Shown piece after piece: positions 7,254-16,745 of a stretch of 64,000 bases of DNA; the stretch's first letter is position 1; each line of letters starts with the position of its first letter. This DNA comes from Candidatus Jettenia sp. AMX2 (GTDB lineage Bacteria > Planctomycetota > Brocadiia > Brocadiales > Brocadiaceae), in NCBI GenBank assembly GCA_030583665.1, contig CP129469.1:248001-312000 (forward strand), given 5' to 3'. The translations under genes and the position numbers were made by a program. The notes below the pieces were generated by a model, which made no database searches, was not told the DNA's origin, and saw nothing but the letters and a program-made list of their open reading frames with translations.

Positions 7254-9701
7254 TTAATGAAATCCTCCACCATGAGGAGCTCCGTATGACCTTCCATGCG
7301 GACTTCCATAAGGATTTTTTTCAGGAACCGGTTTAAGTGCCTCTAAAAGTGCTTTATCTGCCATTTCATCAACAATAGTAGTAAAGCCTTCTTCTGTTTT
7401 CATGAGTTTAGTAATTGTTTCGTTATCAATGACATGAATATAATCTGAGTTTTTACTCTTGGCATAGTACCCCTGTCCGTTTTTCTTTTTGCCAATAAGG
7501 AGTACAATATCACCGGTTTCCAAACCGGCTGTAATTGTGAGTTGGGGTTTGTCTAACGAAAATTGCGTTAAATCGGTTGGTTTATACTGTTCGATATAGC
7601 TGCTTTTCAACTCTGAAAGACTGCGAATATAATAATCGACCTCCTTTCCCTGGATATTCTTCTGGTCAGGAGCTTGTGTCTTCCAGTTCCAGACATTGTT
7701 TATCTTTTCTAACTGGATAGACCTATCAGAATAATCAAGGGTAAGGGTTACTACCTCTGACCTTTCAAAATCAAATATTTTGGTTGGTACCAATTCTGCA
7801 TCGAAATCCCTAACTTTGGGCCAGGGAAGCTCAAACACAAAATTGCTATCGTTAAACATAGCATAGAAATTTACCCTGTCACCTTCTTTGACGTTTTTAC
7901 CAATGAGTAAAGTTCTCGTTTCAGTGAGGGGTTCTTGAGGTTGCAGGGCAAGTTCTGACCCTGACGTGTTATCCTTCTTTTTGTTCTGTCCCTCGGGTAC
8001 ATCTGCTGCGTCCTTCTCATAAGTTACTGTCACTTTGATTGCCGGGTTATTTAATCCAAAACTTTCCAGGTCCTGCGGCGCTTCGGTAACGTATTTCTCT
8101 GCTTTTAAGAAGGACAGGTCCCATATAATTTGGTTAACCGTTTCAGCGTCAGCTATCGTTTGAACGGGGTTTGAGAGTTCCCATGCCATTTGTCCCTCAA
8201 TGTCCCTTTTGTTGGTTATCTTGCATACAAATGTGCGGTCAGGTTTTTCTATTACGATCTTTTTGGCTAAATCTTTATCAAAATCACACACAAGCCTGTC
8301 GCGGAAGGAAAGGAGTGTGGCTTCCAGTTTATCATAGAATTCTATCATAGGAACTGTATATACAGGTTCTTCCCCGACGCGTTTCACATAACATTTATTA
8401 CCTTCTGGCAGTTTTTTGCCAACGTAGAACTTGGCAAGTTCTCTGTCTTCTTCTTTTGTGACAGAAATCTCAAATACCGGTTCTTTTAATCCATACATTG
8501 CTAAATCAACTGGTTTATCTGAGATAAAATCCTCAATTTCCAGGGTCTTAATTTTCTCGATAAAATTCTTGACGGTATCCTGATCAGCATAAATATTAAT
8601 TGGCTTTGTGATTATCCAGTCAAGATCCAGGGATTTCTCAATAGTAATTACATCGGAAGCGGTCTTTATCTCCAGTTTATTTATACCATAGGTACCAATA
8701 GAATCAAATCTTACTACTTTTCTATCACGCAAGCCGTTTGGCTTCTTGCTTAAGTCTATGAGTATTGCATCCTTGAGGAGGAAAATGGTAGGCTCATCTG
8801 TTCGCTTTGCGTATACTTTGTTATCCAATGAATATCCAAAAACGACAGATTGGGTAATATCTTTTTCCTTGATTGTTACTGTGTAACGTGGCGTTTCTAA
8901 GCCATATTTAGCAAGGTTTTCCTCTTCTTCTTCCGGAAGAAAATCTGTACGTTCAATTTGAAGGTTTTTGAATTTACCTAACATATCCTTGATTTTTTCC
9001 AAATCCGCGAGGTCTTTAACAGGATCATCAATTCGCCAGAAAATTCCCTTTTTACTGCATACAATATTGAACTCATCTGTTTTAATCTGTAAACCGTCAA
9101 CAGCATCCTTGTCAAATGAAAATACCCATTTGCTTCTTAATTCAAGAATATGCTTATTGATCTTATCTTTAAGTGTTCCGGGTACCACAACAACCTCATC
9201 GTTCGTGTCGAGCTTAATGTATACATTATCACCCGCTGCAAGTTTTTGCCCTACAAATACGGTATATTTGTCTTTTGGCCCGGTTATTTGTATCTTGTCG
9301 CGCTTTGCCGGAATATTGGTATACATGGTGATAGAGACCTTTGGCGCATCCAGCCCATAATCTTCGAGATCAAAGGGCTTGCTTCCTTCCTGCTTAAATG
9401 CTCCTACTTTGTTCATGTATTCAAATTCAGAAAGTATGCTATTAATCTCTGAATTGTCAGCGCGGAGCCTTTTTGGTTCGACAATGTACCAGAAATTATT
9501 TTCGTCTTTTTCTAAAAAAATCCTGCCCCACTCGTTATTGAGTTCTATTTTTGTGACGAGTGATGCTTTAAAATCAGGGATGACCTTTTTTTGCAGCTTT
9601 TCCCATTCCTCATGAGGCATCTGTTCTTTTTCGTATAAAAAGACATACGAGATGCCGATAATTGCTACAAACAAAAGGATAATAGTTGTTTTAAGTTTCA
9701 T
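7254..9701 (-). CDS. DUF4340 repeat protein, membrane-anchored
   Basis: The 815-residue product has one N-terminal membrane helix (about 5-23) and is otherwise extracytoplasmic. It consists of about five DUF4340-type units of 130-160 residues. Each has a strand pattern ending in a motif of the type LEDYGLDAPKVSITM (also LAKYGLETP, LAMYGLKEP, LESFGLNNP, LTQFSLDKP), followed by a GKK...Y(A/V)K hairpin. The C-terminus is Gly/His rich (PHGRSYGAPHGGGFH). The start ATG 9701 has GGGAGG upstream. It is the last gene of an ABC-2/GldG operon, a common setting for this family. Molecular function is unknown; a role in envelope assembly or secretion is inferred from context. Confidence 0.85.
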   Translation of the reverse strand: MKLKTTIILLFVAIIGISYVFLYEKEQMPHEEWEKLQKKVIPDFKASLVTKIELNNEWGRIFLEKDENNFWYIVEPKRLRADNSEINSILSEFEYMNKVGAFKQEGSKPFDLEDYGLDAPKVSITMYTNIPAKRDKIQITGPKDKYTVFVGQKLAAGDNVYIKLDTNDEVVVVPGTLKDKINKHILELRSKWVFSFDKDAVDGLQIKTDEFNIVCSKKGIFWRIDDPVKDLADLEKIKDMLGKFKNLQIERTDFLPEEEEENLAKYGLETPRYTVTIKEKDITQSVVFGYSLDNKVYAKRTDEPTIFLLKDAILIDLSKKPNGLRDRKVVRFDSIGTYGINKLEIKTASDVITIEKSLDLDWIITKPINIYADQDTVKNFIEKIKTLEIEDFISDKPVDLAMYGLKEPVFEISVTKEEDRELAKFYVGKKLPEGNKCYVKRVGEEPVYTVPMIEFYDKLEATLLSFRDRLVCDFDKDLAKKIVIEKPDRTFVCKITNKRDIEGQMAWELSNPVQTIADAETVNQIIWDLSFLKAEKYVTEAPQDLESFGLNNPAIKVTVTYEKDAADVPEGQNKKKDNTSGSELALQPQEPLTETRTLLIGKNVKEGDRVNFYAMFNDSNFVFELPWPKVRDFDAELVPTKIFDFERSEVVTLTLDYSDRSIQLEKINNVWNWKTQAPDQKNIQGKEVDYYIRSLSELKSSYIEQYKPTDLTQFSLDKPQLTITAGLETGDIVLLIGKKKNGQGYYAKSKNSDYIHVIDNETITKLMKTEEGFTTIVDEMADKALLEALKPVPEKNPYGSPHGRSYGAPHGGGFH

Positions 9702-9794
9702 AACTTAATTCTTTCCTCCCACGTAGAGTACCATGAAATTGAAACAATCGAAAAGACACAGCCATTTGAATTCTTCATGAATAAAAAAATATAA

Positions 9795-11489
9795 TTACCG
9801 GCGTCTTCTCCACCAAACAATACTTCCGATAACGATTGGTATAATCGGAATGCCCGCGATTGATATCCAGAATATAACCTTCATCTGAAAGGGGTTAATC
9901 GTTGCTCTGCGGAAATCCGGTGCTTTTGCGGAGATGCCGAGCTGCGTTTCTTTTTTTGCCAGCCAGTTTACTGAATTACGAATTAAATCTGAATTACCCG
10001 GGTTTTCAATATACTCGTTTGTAGCAAAGTTTACATCTCCAAAAATAACTAGCCGGGCCCCCTGGGGTTGAGCTTTCGGATCGTTTGCAAATTCAGGATG
10101 AGATTGGGTAACGGTTTTTGGTAATTCCTTTACCTGAGAAACAACCGCAAGGGAAATAGGCCCTTGTAAATCAACATCACTGTTATTTTCAGGCTTTTTC
10201 GCTCTAATATTTTCAACATCCCTTTCGCCCCATGATTGCTCAGGTGCATGCATAAGTGTAGTAGCCTGATAGGGCATCTGATCGTTAGGAGGTGCTGCGC
10301 CAACACTACATGCGCCAAAAAATATTGTATTATAATTTTTCAGACTTTCGGTAATGATATGGTCTGAATATTCATCCTTACCCACGTAAATCTCTGCAAC
10401 TGTTTGAATACCGAAGAGAGGCATATTAACCTTGCTGTATACAACAACATCATCGTGTGCAACAATGCCATATTCTGCCAAAAGGGTTTTAAATCCTGTA
10501 GGGCTGTTTGGGGGGGCAGCAGGTTCGAGCATGAGGAGAAGTTTACCTCTGTTTTCAAGGTAGTTCTGGATAATATTTAATTCTTCTGTTAAATAGGCTT
10601 TTGTTGGCCCTGCGACTACCAACACATCACAGCTATCCGGAATTTTTCTGGTAGTCAGAATATCAAGAGGGGCTATATGGCAATTATCACGTTTAAGAGC
10701 ATTTGAGATTCCGGATATCCCGCCACGGTCATAATCCTCAAAGCTCCTTTCCCCATGTCCGGTAACAAAATAAATTGCAGTCCGCTTTTCCTGGGTGACA
10801 TTGAGAATTGCCTCTGTAAATGCTTCTTCTCCCTTAAATTTAAAAGGAAATTGCCTTTCTATGACCTCATTCTGTGGTACATGCTTGCTGTATTCCCCAC
10901 ATTCAAATACAACGGTGTTTAACTGAAGATCAGTCATGCCGAGACGTTTTCCCAATTCTTCTACTTTTGTTCTATTCCTTAGGGGATCGATATTTTCTAT
11001 CCTTATGTTATCTGAATGGTAAGCATATTCCTTTAGTATGTCCACGATTTGTTCGTAAAACATTTCCCCTGGATTATAAAGGGTAGTAATAACAACTGGT
11101 TTGTCGAGGTGCCTGAGTATGTTTTTTGTTTTTTCTGAGAGTGAATATTTACCGGTGAGGGTAAGGTCAAAACGTTCGTAGTGCCTGATATTTAAAAACC
11201 CGACGATCGCAAAGATGCATGCAGCAAAGATGGACATCATAGCAACGTTAGTTCCTACAAGCGCTTTTCTCTTGGATGCCTCCGTTGAAAACCATTTGTT
11301 TTGAACAGCAATGATCAACCCAGCACCTATCGCAACGGCTGCACCAATACCCGTAAGAATAAGGGAGGTTAATCCCCAGGCATTAAAGATTCTCGATATG
11401 CCAAAACCTGTTAATATGGCAATAATACCTGCCAATATGATATATCCACTTGATTTATCAAACCAACCATTCTTTTTTAAAATACTCAT
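9795..11489 (-). CDS. GldG-family ABC-associated membrane protein
   Basis: The 564-residue protein has two membrane helices near the N-terminus, a large extracytoplasmic GldG-like domain (about 110-520, with VYFVTGHGE-type motif and LLMLEP) and a C-terminal membrane helix followed by WWRRRR. The start ATG 11489 has AGGAG at 6 bp and overlaps the upstream stop as ATGA; a further ATG two codons upstream has its ribosome site too close. In Bacteroidetes GldG pairs with GldA and GldF for gliding and secretion; elsewhere such ABC-2 systems are uncharacterised. Here it sits between the permease and DUF4340 genes. Confidence 0.85.
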   Translation of the reverse strand: MSILKKNGWFDKSSGYIILAGIIAILTGFGISRIFNAWGLTSLILTGIGAAVAIGAGLIIAVQNKWFSTEASKRKALVGTNVAMMSIFAACIFAIVGFLNIRHYERFDLTLTGKYSLSEKTKNILRHLDKPVVITTLYNPGEMFYEQIVDILKEYAYHSDNIRIENIDPLRNRTKVEELGKRLGMTDLQLNTVVFECGEYSKHVPQNEVIERQFPFKFKGEEAFTEAILNVTQEKRTAIYFVTGHGERSFEDYDRGGISGISNALKRDNCHIAPLDILTTRKIPDSCDVLVVAGPTKAYLTEELNIIQNYLENRGKLLLMLEPAAPPNSPTGFKTLLAEYGIVAHDDVVVYSKVNMPLFGIQTVAEIYVGKDEYSDHIITESLKNYNTIFFGACSVGAAPPNDQMPYQATTLMHAPEQSWGERDVENIRAKKPENNSDVDLQGPISLAVVSQVKELPKTVTQSHPEFANDPKAQPQGARLVIFGDVNFATNEYIENPGNSDLIRNSVNWLAKKETQLGISAKAPDFRRATINPFQMKVIFWISIAGIPIIPIVIGSIVWWRRRR

Positions 11490-12196
11490 CTCCATCTCCT
11501 GCTCTCAACAATACGCACAACAATAAATAAGAGTAAAGCGGTAAAGCTGACATAATAAATAACATCCCTGGTGTCTATTATTCCCTTTGTAAATGTATCC
11601 CAGTGGTCATAAGTACCAATATATCTCATAGTACTATAAAACCACCCCTCACTTCCTGTACTGGCTAAACCAATGACGAGAAGTATGAGGAGCGCTACAA
11701 TTCCAATGACTGCTGCGACAATCTGATTTTTTGTTACAGCCGACACAAGCAGCCCGATAGATATGAATAGTCCACCCATAAGAACCAATCCAATATAACT
11801 AGCGATAATTGCACCATAATCGGGAGAACCTACCCAGGCTAAAAATAAAATATAGAAAGCTGTGGGAGCAATCATAACGTTATAAAGCGCCCACGCTGAT
11901 AAAAATTTACCGAATACTACTTCAAAATCGGTAACCGGCGCTGTCATCAGAGGTTCGATAGTTCCTGTCTTATTTTCTTCTGCCAGGAGTCTCATCGTGA
12001 TAACAGGGGTAAGAACGGAAAGGATAAATTGTGTATAAGAAAGGCTGTATCGTAAAGTGGTTTCTTGTGTTATGCCGAGCATGATGGAAAAAAAGTAGCC
12101 CGAAAAAATTGTAAACACCGCAATTATAACGTATGCAACCGGTGACAGGAAATAGGAGTTGATTTCCTTTTGAAATATAGTACTTATACTGATCAT
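11486..12196 (-). CDS. ABC-2 type transporter permease (GldF-like)
   Basis: The 236-residue protein has six predicted membrane segments and the ABC-2 signature region TGTIEPLMTAPVTDFEVVFGKFLSAW after the second segment. It starts directly behind the ATP-binding gene stop (0 bp gap) and ends in a 4-bp overlap with the GldG gene, so the three subunits are translationally coupled. It would form the membrane channel of the transporter. Substrate unknown. Confidence 0.9.
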   Translation of the reverse strand: MISISTIFQKEINSYFLSPVAYVIIAVFTIFSGYFFSIMLGITQETTLRYSLSYTQFILSVLTPVITMRLLAEENKTGTIEPLMTAPVTDFEVVFGKFLSAWALYNVMIAPTAFYILFLAWVGSPDYGAIIASYIGLVLMGGLFISIGLLVSAVTKNQIVAAVIGIVALLILLVIGLASTGSEGWFYSTMRYIGTYDHWDTFTKGIIDTRDVIYYVSFTALLLFIVVRIVESRRWR

Positions 12197-13141
12197 TTAT
12201 GCTGTTTCCTCCTGTTCTTGCATGGTAATCTGATGGAAAATTTCTTCAAGTGTGACGGGAACTTGCTTCATCTCCCTGATAATCCCGTTATTCCCAACAA
12301 TATTGCTGAAGATGTGTTCCCGCAGGTCAATACCCTTTTCTGTTTCAACGGTAAAATTACCGATTTCGCCCCTGTCATGCCATACAACCTTTTTAACACC
12401 TTGTATATCCGAAAGGCTGTTTTTAATTCTTTCTCCGTCACCGCGTACTTCTAATACAATATTGCTTCCGGCTCTTAACTGAGATGCTAAATTTGACGGT
12501 GTATCCATAGCAACTATTTTACCTTTATTGATAATAATAACGCGGCCACAGATTATCTCAACCTCCGGAAGGATATGGGTAGAGAGTAAAATGGTATGTT
12601 TTTCGCCTAACTCTTTGATGAGCTGACGGACCTGCCGTATTTGGTTAGGATCAAGCCCGATGGTTGGTTCATCGAGAATCAGGATTTTTGGGTCATGAAC
12701 AAGGGTGTCTGCCAGACCCACCCTTTGACGATAACCTTTGGAGAGTGTTCCGATAATCTGATTTTGCACATCAATAATTCTGCATTTTTCAATTGATTCA
12801 TAGATCTTCATTTTCCGGTAACGGTATGGCACCTGTTTAAGTTTTGCACGGAATAAAAGATACTCTCTGACACGCATTTCAGGGTATAAAGGTACATTTT
12901 CCGGCAAATATCCTATTTGCCTCCGAACGTTAATTGAATCACGGAAGACATCATATCCTGCAATAGTTGCTGTTCCTGAGGTTGCAGGCATGTAACAGGT
13001 TAGTATCCGCATAGTGGTAGTCTTTCCAGCTCCGTTAGGGCCCAGGAGTCCCAGGATTTCCCCCTGGTTAACTTCAAACGAGATGTCATCTACTGCATAC
13101 ACGCTCGCATAACGTTTTGCCAAATGCTCAACTTTAATCAT
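12197..13141 (-). CDS. ABC transporter ATP-binding protein (GldA-like)
   Basis: The 314-residue ATPase has Walker A GPNGAGKTT, Q-loop region RRQIGYLPENVPLYPEM, signature SKGYRQRVGLA, Walker B ILILDEPTIGLDP and switch histidine LLSTHIL. A C-terminal extension of about 90 residues after the ATPase core is usual for ABC-2 exporters of the GldA/NatA type. GGGGGAA precedes ATG 13141 by about 9 bp. First gene of the four-gene operon 13141 to 7254. The 13142-13481 gap holds its leader and promoter; I see no gene or clear hairpin there. Confidence 0.93.
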   Translation of the reverse strand: MIKVEHLAKRYASVYAVDDISFEVNQGEILGLLGPNGAGKTTTMRILTCYMPATSGTATIAGYDVFRDSINVRRQIGYLPENVPLYPEMRVREYLLFRAKLKQVPYRYRKMKIYESIEKCRIIDVQNQIIGTLSKGYRQRVGLADTLVHDPKILILDEPTIGLDPNQIRQVRQLIKELGEKHTILLSTHILPEVEIICGRVIIINKGKIVAMDTPSNLASQLRAGSNIVLEVRGDGERIKNSLSDIQGVKKVVWHDRGEIGNFTVETEKGIDLREHIFSNIVGNNGIIREMKQVPVTLEEIFHQITMQEQEETA

Positions 13142-13481
13142 ATTAAGAAATTCCCCCTTATTCTCTTCTCTTGCAAATTTCTGTTCTGTAACAATTTTTC
13201 TCTCCTTTAATAATGAATAAACAGGTATTCTTCTATGGGTTTATTATCTTGGTGAATTACCTATGAAAAAACTACGCGTGCATAGAATGATCTTTGTAAT
13301 AAATCTTATAATTACGGTGTAGTATTCTGGCAGGGAATTAAGATGCAGTGTATTTAAAAAATAGGATTTTCGTCTGTTTTCAATACAATTCAATGGTGCA
13401 ATTTATCCCCTCACATATGGTAGAAGTATACATAATGAATATTATGGGCATTCCATCTGGCCTTATAGAATACTCCGGACT

Positions 13482-13733
13482 TTAAATCATTTCAGCAGTT
13501 TCTGATATTTGTTTCCCTTCCGGAATCAGGGAGGGTTGCTCTCCTTCCCTGCTTAGCCTTATCTTTGCTTGTTGCAGTTCCATAAATGCAATCTGAACCG
13601 GATCGTCGATATTTGTTTCAATTAACACAGGGGCTTTTTTCACAATCTGTCGTGCCCGGTTTATAATCAATGTTGTAAGTAGTAGTGAACCACCAACTTT
13701 TTTTGCCAGCCCATCTATATTTGTATAATTCAA
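13482..13733 (-). CDS. rpoZ: DNA-directed RNA polymerase omega subunit
   Basis: Omega stabilises the beta-prime subunit of RNA polymerase. The 83-residue size fits, and the pattern GGSLLLTTLIINRARQIVK followed by DPVQIAFMELQQAKIRL matches the omega core (the RARQ helix and the conserved 'IAL-E---GKI' helix), although the usual ExR wording is divergent. The start is TTG 13733, with AAAGG 7 bp upstream. It stands alone, divergent from cysK. The divergence leaves some doubt. Confidence 0.75.
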   Translation of the reverse strand: MNYTNIDGLAKKVGGSLLLTTLIINRARQIVKKAPVLIETNIDDPVQIAFMELQQAKIRLSREGEQPSLIPEGKQISETAEMI

Positions 13734-13895
13734 TGTAACACCTTTACAAGTAAATATGTTCCAAAAATATTAATCAACATGCCTGATCTGTACTGTTAAC
13801 AGGATAAACAATGTTACTCCGCGAAATTATATGAAAACAGTATATACTATCTCTAAATAGTTTTTTGTCAAGAGAAAAGCGCTCTTAAAAATTTC

Positions 13896-13924
13896 TTGAG
13901 AAATGACTTTTAACTCTGTATTAT
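13896..13924 (+). promoter_or_regulatory. probable cysK promoter
   Basis: TTGAGA (13896-13901) and TATTAT (13919-13924) are spaced 17 bp apart about 70 bp upstream of cysK in the rpoZ/cysK divergent gap. Both boxes have one mismatch to sigma-70 consensus. Confidence 0.45.
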
Positions 13925-13947
13925 AGACTTTTTGTACTCTTGATAAT

Positions 13948-13968
13948 AAACTACCTACCCGATAGTTT
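13948..13968. promoter_or_regulatory. inverted repeat in the cysK leader, possible operator
   Basis: AAACTA and TAGTTT flank a 9-bp centre (CCTACCCGA), downstream of the proposed promoter and 28 bp before the cysK start. Rrf2-type regulators such as CymR control cysteine genes through dyads of similar size, but no matching regulator is in the window, so the role is a guess. Confidence 0.3.
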
Positions 13969-13995
13969 TTATATAATTTTATTTATGAGGAAGTT

Positions 13996-14925
13996 ATGGG
14001 AAGAATATATGAGGATATTACCAAGACGATTGGTGCCACTCCATTGGTGAAATTAAATAATATTACAAAAGGATTGGAAGCTGTTGTCGTTGCCAAGTTG
14101 GAAAGTTTTAATCCTATGGCAAGCGTTAAGGATCGTATTGGAATTGCCATGATCGAGGCTGCAGAGAAGGCAGGGGTATTAAAGGGGAATACCATCATTA
14201 TTGAACCTACATCCGGTAATACCGGCATTGCCCTGGCATTTGTGGCTGCTTCAAAAGGGTATAAACTCATTTTGACCATGCCGGATACGATGAGTATAGA
14301 GCGCCGGTCACTCTTAAAGGCCTTTGGTGCAGAAATAGTATTGACACCGGGGTCAGAGGGGATGAGAGGCGCAATTAATAAGGCAGAAGAATTAGTAAAG
14401 AATACCCCGAATTCCTTCATGCCCCAGCAATTCAAGAATCCGGCAAATCCGGAGATGCACCGTAAGACCACCGCAGAAGAGGTGTGGAATGATACAGACG
14501 GTAAAGTCGATATCTTTGTAGGAGGGGTTGGGACAGGAGGAACAATTACCGGTGTTGGGGAGGTCATTAAAAAACGAAAGCCTTCGTTGAAAGTTGTTGC
14601 CGTTGAGCCTTCTGATTCCCCGGTACTTTCGGGCGGGAAGCCTGGCCCTCATAAGATTCAGGGTATTGGAGCCGGCTTTATACCGGATATTCTTGATATG
14701 AGTGTGATTGATGAAATAATTACGGTTAAAAATGAGGATGCATTTACCCTTGCCCGTCAATTGGCACTGGAGGAAGGAATTTTAGTAGGTATTTCTTCGG
14801 GTGCTGCTGTTTACGCGGCGTTACAAGTGGCGGCAAGACCGGAAAATAAAGGAAAGCTGATTGTTGTGGTGTTTCCTGACACAGGAGAAAGATATCTTTC
14901 TACTGCTTTGTTTAAGGAATTCTAA
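13996..14925 (+). CDS. cysK: cysteine synthase A (O-acetylserine sulfhydrylase)
   Basis: CysK makes cysteine from O-acetylserine and sulfide with pyridoxal phosphate. The PLP lysine is K45 in [11 protein letters not shown]. The substrate loop [11 protein letters not shown], the phosphate-binding loop [10 protein letters not shown] and the C-terminal [10 protein letters not shown] are all present. The 309-residue length is standard. GAGGAAG precedes the ATG. Its stop overlaps the cysE start (TAATG), which fits the known physical partnership of CysK with CysE. Confidence 0.96.
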   Translation: MGRIYEDITKTIGATPLVKLNNITKGLEAVVVAKLESFNPMASVKDRIGIAMIEAAEKAGVLKGNTIIIEPTSGNTGIALAFVAASKGYKLILTMPDTMSIERRSLLKAFGAEIVLTPGSEGMRGAINKAEELVKNTPNSFMPQQFKNPANPEMHRKTTAEEVWNDTDGKVDIFVGGVGTGGTITGVGEVIKKRKPSLKVVAVEPSDSPVLSGGKPGPHKIQGIGAGFIPDILDMSVIDEIITVKNEDAFTLARQLALEEGILVGISSGAAVYAALQVAARPENKGKLIVVVFPDTGERYLSTALFKEF

Positions 14926-15662
14926 TGTTTGCACGCATGAAAGAAGATATTAACGCTGCCCTTCAGAACGATCCGGCTGCCAGGAGTAAACTCGAAGTAA
15001 TTTTGTGCTATCCTGGAATACACGCCCTGTGGTTGTACCGGGTATCTCATTATCTCTGGGGGAAGAAATTAATGCTGCTGGCGCGTATTGTTTCTCATAT
15101 TAACAGGTTCTTAACAGGGATTGAGATACATCCTGCTGCTGAGATTGGGAGAGGTGTATTCATCGATCATGGTATGGGTGTCGTCATTGGAGAGACAACG
15201 GTAATAGGAGATGAATGCCTTATTTATAAGGGCGTTGTTCTTGGTGGAACAACTATGGGAAAGACCAAGAGACATCCTGAACTTGGGAAAAGGGTTATCG
15301 TTGGCTCAAATGCTTGTATATTAGGCAATATAACAATAGGGGATCATGTACGCATCGGATCTGGTTCCGTCGTAGTGAAAGATGTTCCACCTCATGCAAC
15401 CGTAGTTGGGGTGCCGGGAAGGGTCATCGAGCAGCAAAAAAAGAAGGGGTACGATGCAGTCCTGAATCATGCACAACTACCCGACCCTATAGCTGAAGCC
15501 CTCAAAATTGTGTTGGTCGAAAATCGCAAACTCAGGGAACGCGTAAAAAGACTGGAGGAGAATCTGAATGTTTCTGCAGGGAAAGACGAATGCTTTTCTG
15601 AGGCAGAATCAAAAATAATGACGATGTTCATGAGAGACTATAAGGATGGGGAAGGAATATAA
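14925..15662 (+). CDS. cysE: serine O-acetyltransferase
   Basis: CysE acetylates serine with acetyl-CoA to give the CysK substrate. The 245-residue protein has the N-terminal helical region and the left-handed beta-helix of hexapeptide repeats (about 65-165), including [30 protein letters not shown] and [20 protein letters not shown]. Conserved catalytic His/Asp are in the [12 protein letters not shown] segment. After the helix there is a roughly 60-residue charged tail ([15 protein letters not shown]) instead of the short Ile-ending tail that CysK binds in enterobacteria. Confidence 0.95.
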   Translation: MFARMKEDINAALQNDPAARSKLEVILCYPGIHALWLYRVSHYLWGKKLMLLARIVSHINRFLTGIEIHPAAEIGRGVFIDHGMGVVIGETTVIGDECLIYKGVVLGGTTMGKTKRHPELGKRVIVGSNACILGNITIGDHVRIGSGSVVVKDVPPHATVVGVPGRVIEQQKKKGYDAVLNHAQLPDPIAEALKIVLVENRKLRERVKRLEENLNVSAGKDECFSEAESKIMTMFMRDYKDGEGI

Positions 15663-15691
15663 CTTTTTCAATTCATGTAAAGGGTAAGTTA

Positions 15692-15907
15692 ATGTCAATT
15701 AAGGGATATACCGATTATAAACGAAGGGAGTTTTGTAACGATATAAGATGTTCCGTGCAGATGGATCTTAATGTTCAAAAGGAAGGTTCTGCAGAATATG
15801 AGAAAATCAGAAATGTTTGTAAAGCGAATTGCAAATATACTACCTATCAGTTTCATCATTGGTTAATAGAAAAAGGGTATTTAATTGTCAGACCGGAAGT
15901 GTCATAG
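15692..15907 (+). CDS. small cysteine-containing protein of unknown function
   Basis: A 71-residue protein with four cysteines in two pairs (EFCNDIRC and VCKANC), the second followed by KYTTYQFHHWLIEKGYLIVRPE. The arrangement suggests a metal or Fe-S site. No membrane segment or signal peptide. It lies 29 bp after cysE and 39 bp before the LsrF-like gene on the same strand, so it is likely in that operon. I recognise similar small proteins in other anaerobes by impression only and assign no function. Confidence 0.65.
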   Translation: MSIKGYTDYKRREFCNDIRCSVQMDLNVQKEGSAEYEKIRNVCKANCKYTTYQFHHWLIEKGYLIVRPEVS

Positions 15908-15946
15908 AACAATTATTAATATTTTTTACATAGGAGGAATAAGCAA

Positions 15947-16744
15947 ATGCCTTGGGGAATGAGAAATCGTCTGTCGCAATTGATTAAACCAAACGGTCAT
16001 TGTATGTTCTTGCCAATAGACCATGGATATTTTCAAGGTCCGACAACAAAACTGGAAAGGCCTGGCGAAACCATTGCGCCGATTATTGATTATGCCGATG
16101 CACTCTTTTGTACCCGCGGGGTGCTGCGTTCGTGCATAAACCCTGTAAACAGCAAACCTATTATCCTCAGGGTTTCCGGATGTTCCAGTATGATAGGAAA
16201 GGACTTGGCAAACGAAGCGCTTACCACGTCAATAGAAGAGGTTATTCGTTTAAATGCCTCCGCTGTTGGTATCTCTGTATTTATTGGCAGTGACTATGAA
16301 CATCAAACGCTTACAAATTTATCAAAATTAGTTGATGATGCAGAAAGGTACGGTATACCCGTGATGGCTGTTACAGCGGTCGGCAGGGAATTGGAAAAGA
16401 GGGATGCCAGATATCTTGCATTATGCTGCCGCATTGCAGCAGAACTGGGTGCCCGGGTTGTTAAGACTTACTGGTGTGAGAATTTTGAAAAGGTTACTAA
16501 TGGTTGTCCTGTACCTGTAGTCATGGCAGGTGGCCCAAAAGTAAATTCAGACCTCGAGGTATTGGAGTTTGTCCATGATGGGATGCAGAAAGGCTCGATA
16601 GGTGTTAACCTGGGAAGGAATATTTGGCAAAATGAACATCCGGTAGCTATGATTAAGGCTCTCCGTGCGATTATTCACGAGAATGCAACAGTAAAACAGG
16701 CGAATGAAATATTCAATACTGAGAAGAATAAAAAAGGAAAGTAA
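15947..16744 (+). CDS. lsrF: LsrF-like class I aldolase/thiolase (DeoC/FbaB family)
   Basis: In enterobacteria LsrF degrades phosphorylated autoinducer-2 (3-hydroxy-5-phosphonooxypentane-2,4-dione). The 265-residue protein keeps the family text closely: LPIDHGYFQGPTT, FCTRGVLRS, GSDYEHQ, the Schiff-base lysine K173 in VVKTYW, VMAGGPK and GVNLGRNIWQNEHPVAM. It lacks the roughly 30-residue N-terminal extension of the E. coli protein. AGGAGG precedes ATG. There is no lsrK, lsrG or transporter nearby; the following gene is a zinc dehydrogenase. The substrate may therefore be another sugar phosphate. Confidence 0.82.
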   Translation: MPWGMRNRLSQLIKPNGHCMFLPIDHGYFQGPTTKLERPGETIAPIIDYADALFCTRGVLRSCINPVNSKPIILRVSGCSSMIGKDLANEALTTSIEEVIRLNASAVGISVFIGSDYEHQTLTNLSKLVDDAERYGIPVMAVTAVGRELEKRDARYLALCCRIAAELGARVVKTYWCENFEKVTNGCPVPVVMAGGPKVNSDLEVLEFVHDGMQKGSIGVNLGRNIWQNEHPVAMIKALRAIIHENATVKQANEIFNTEKNKKGK

Positions 16745-16745
16745 T

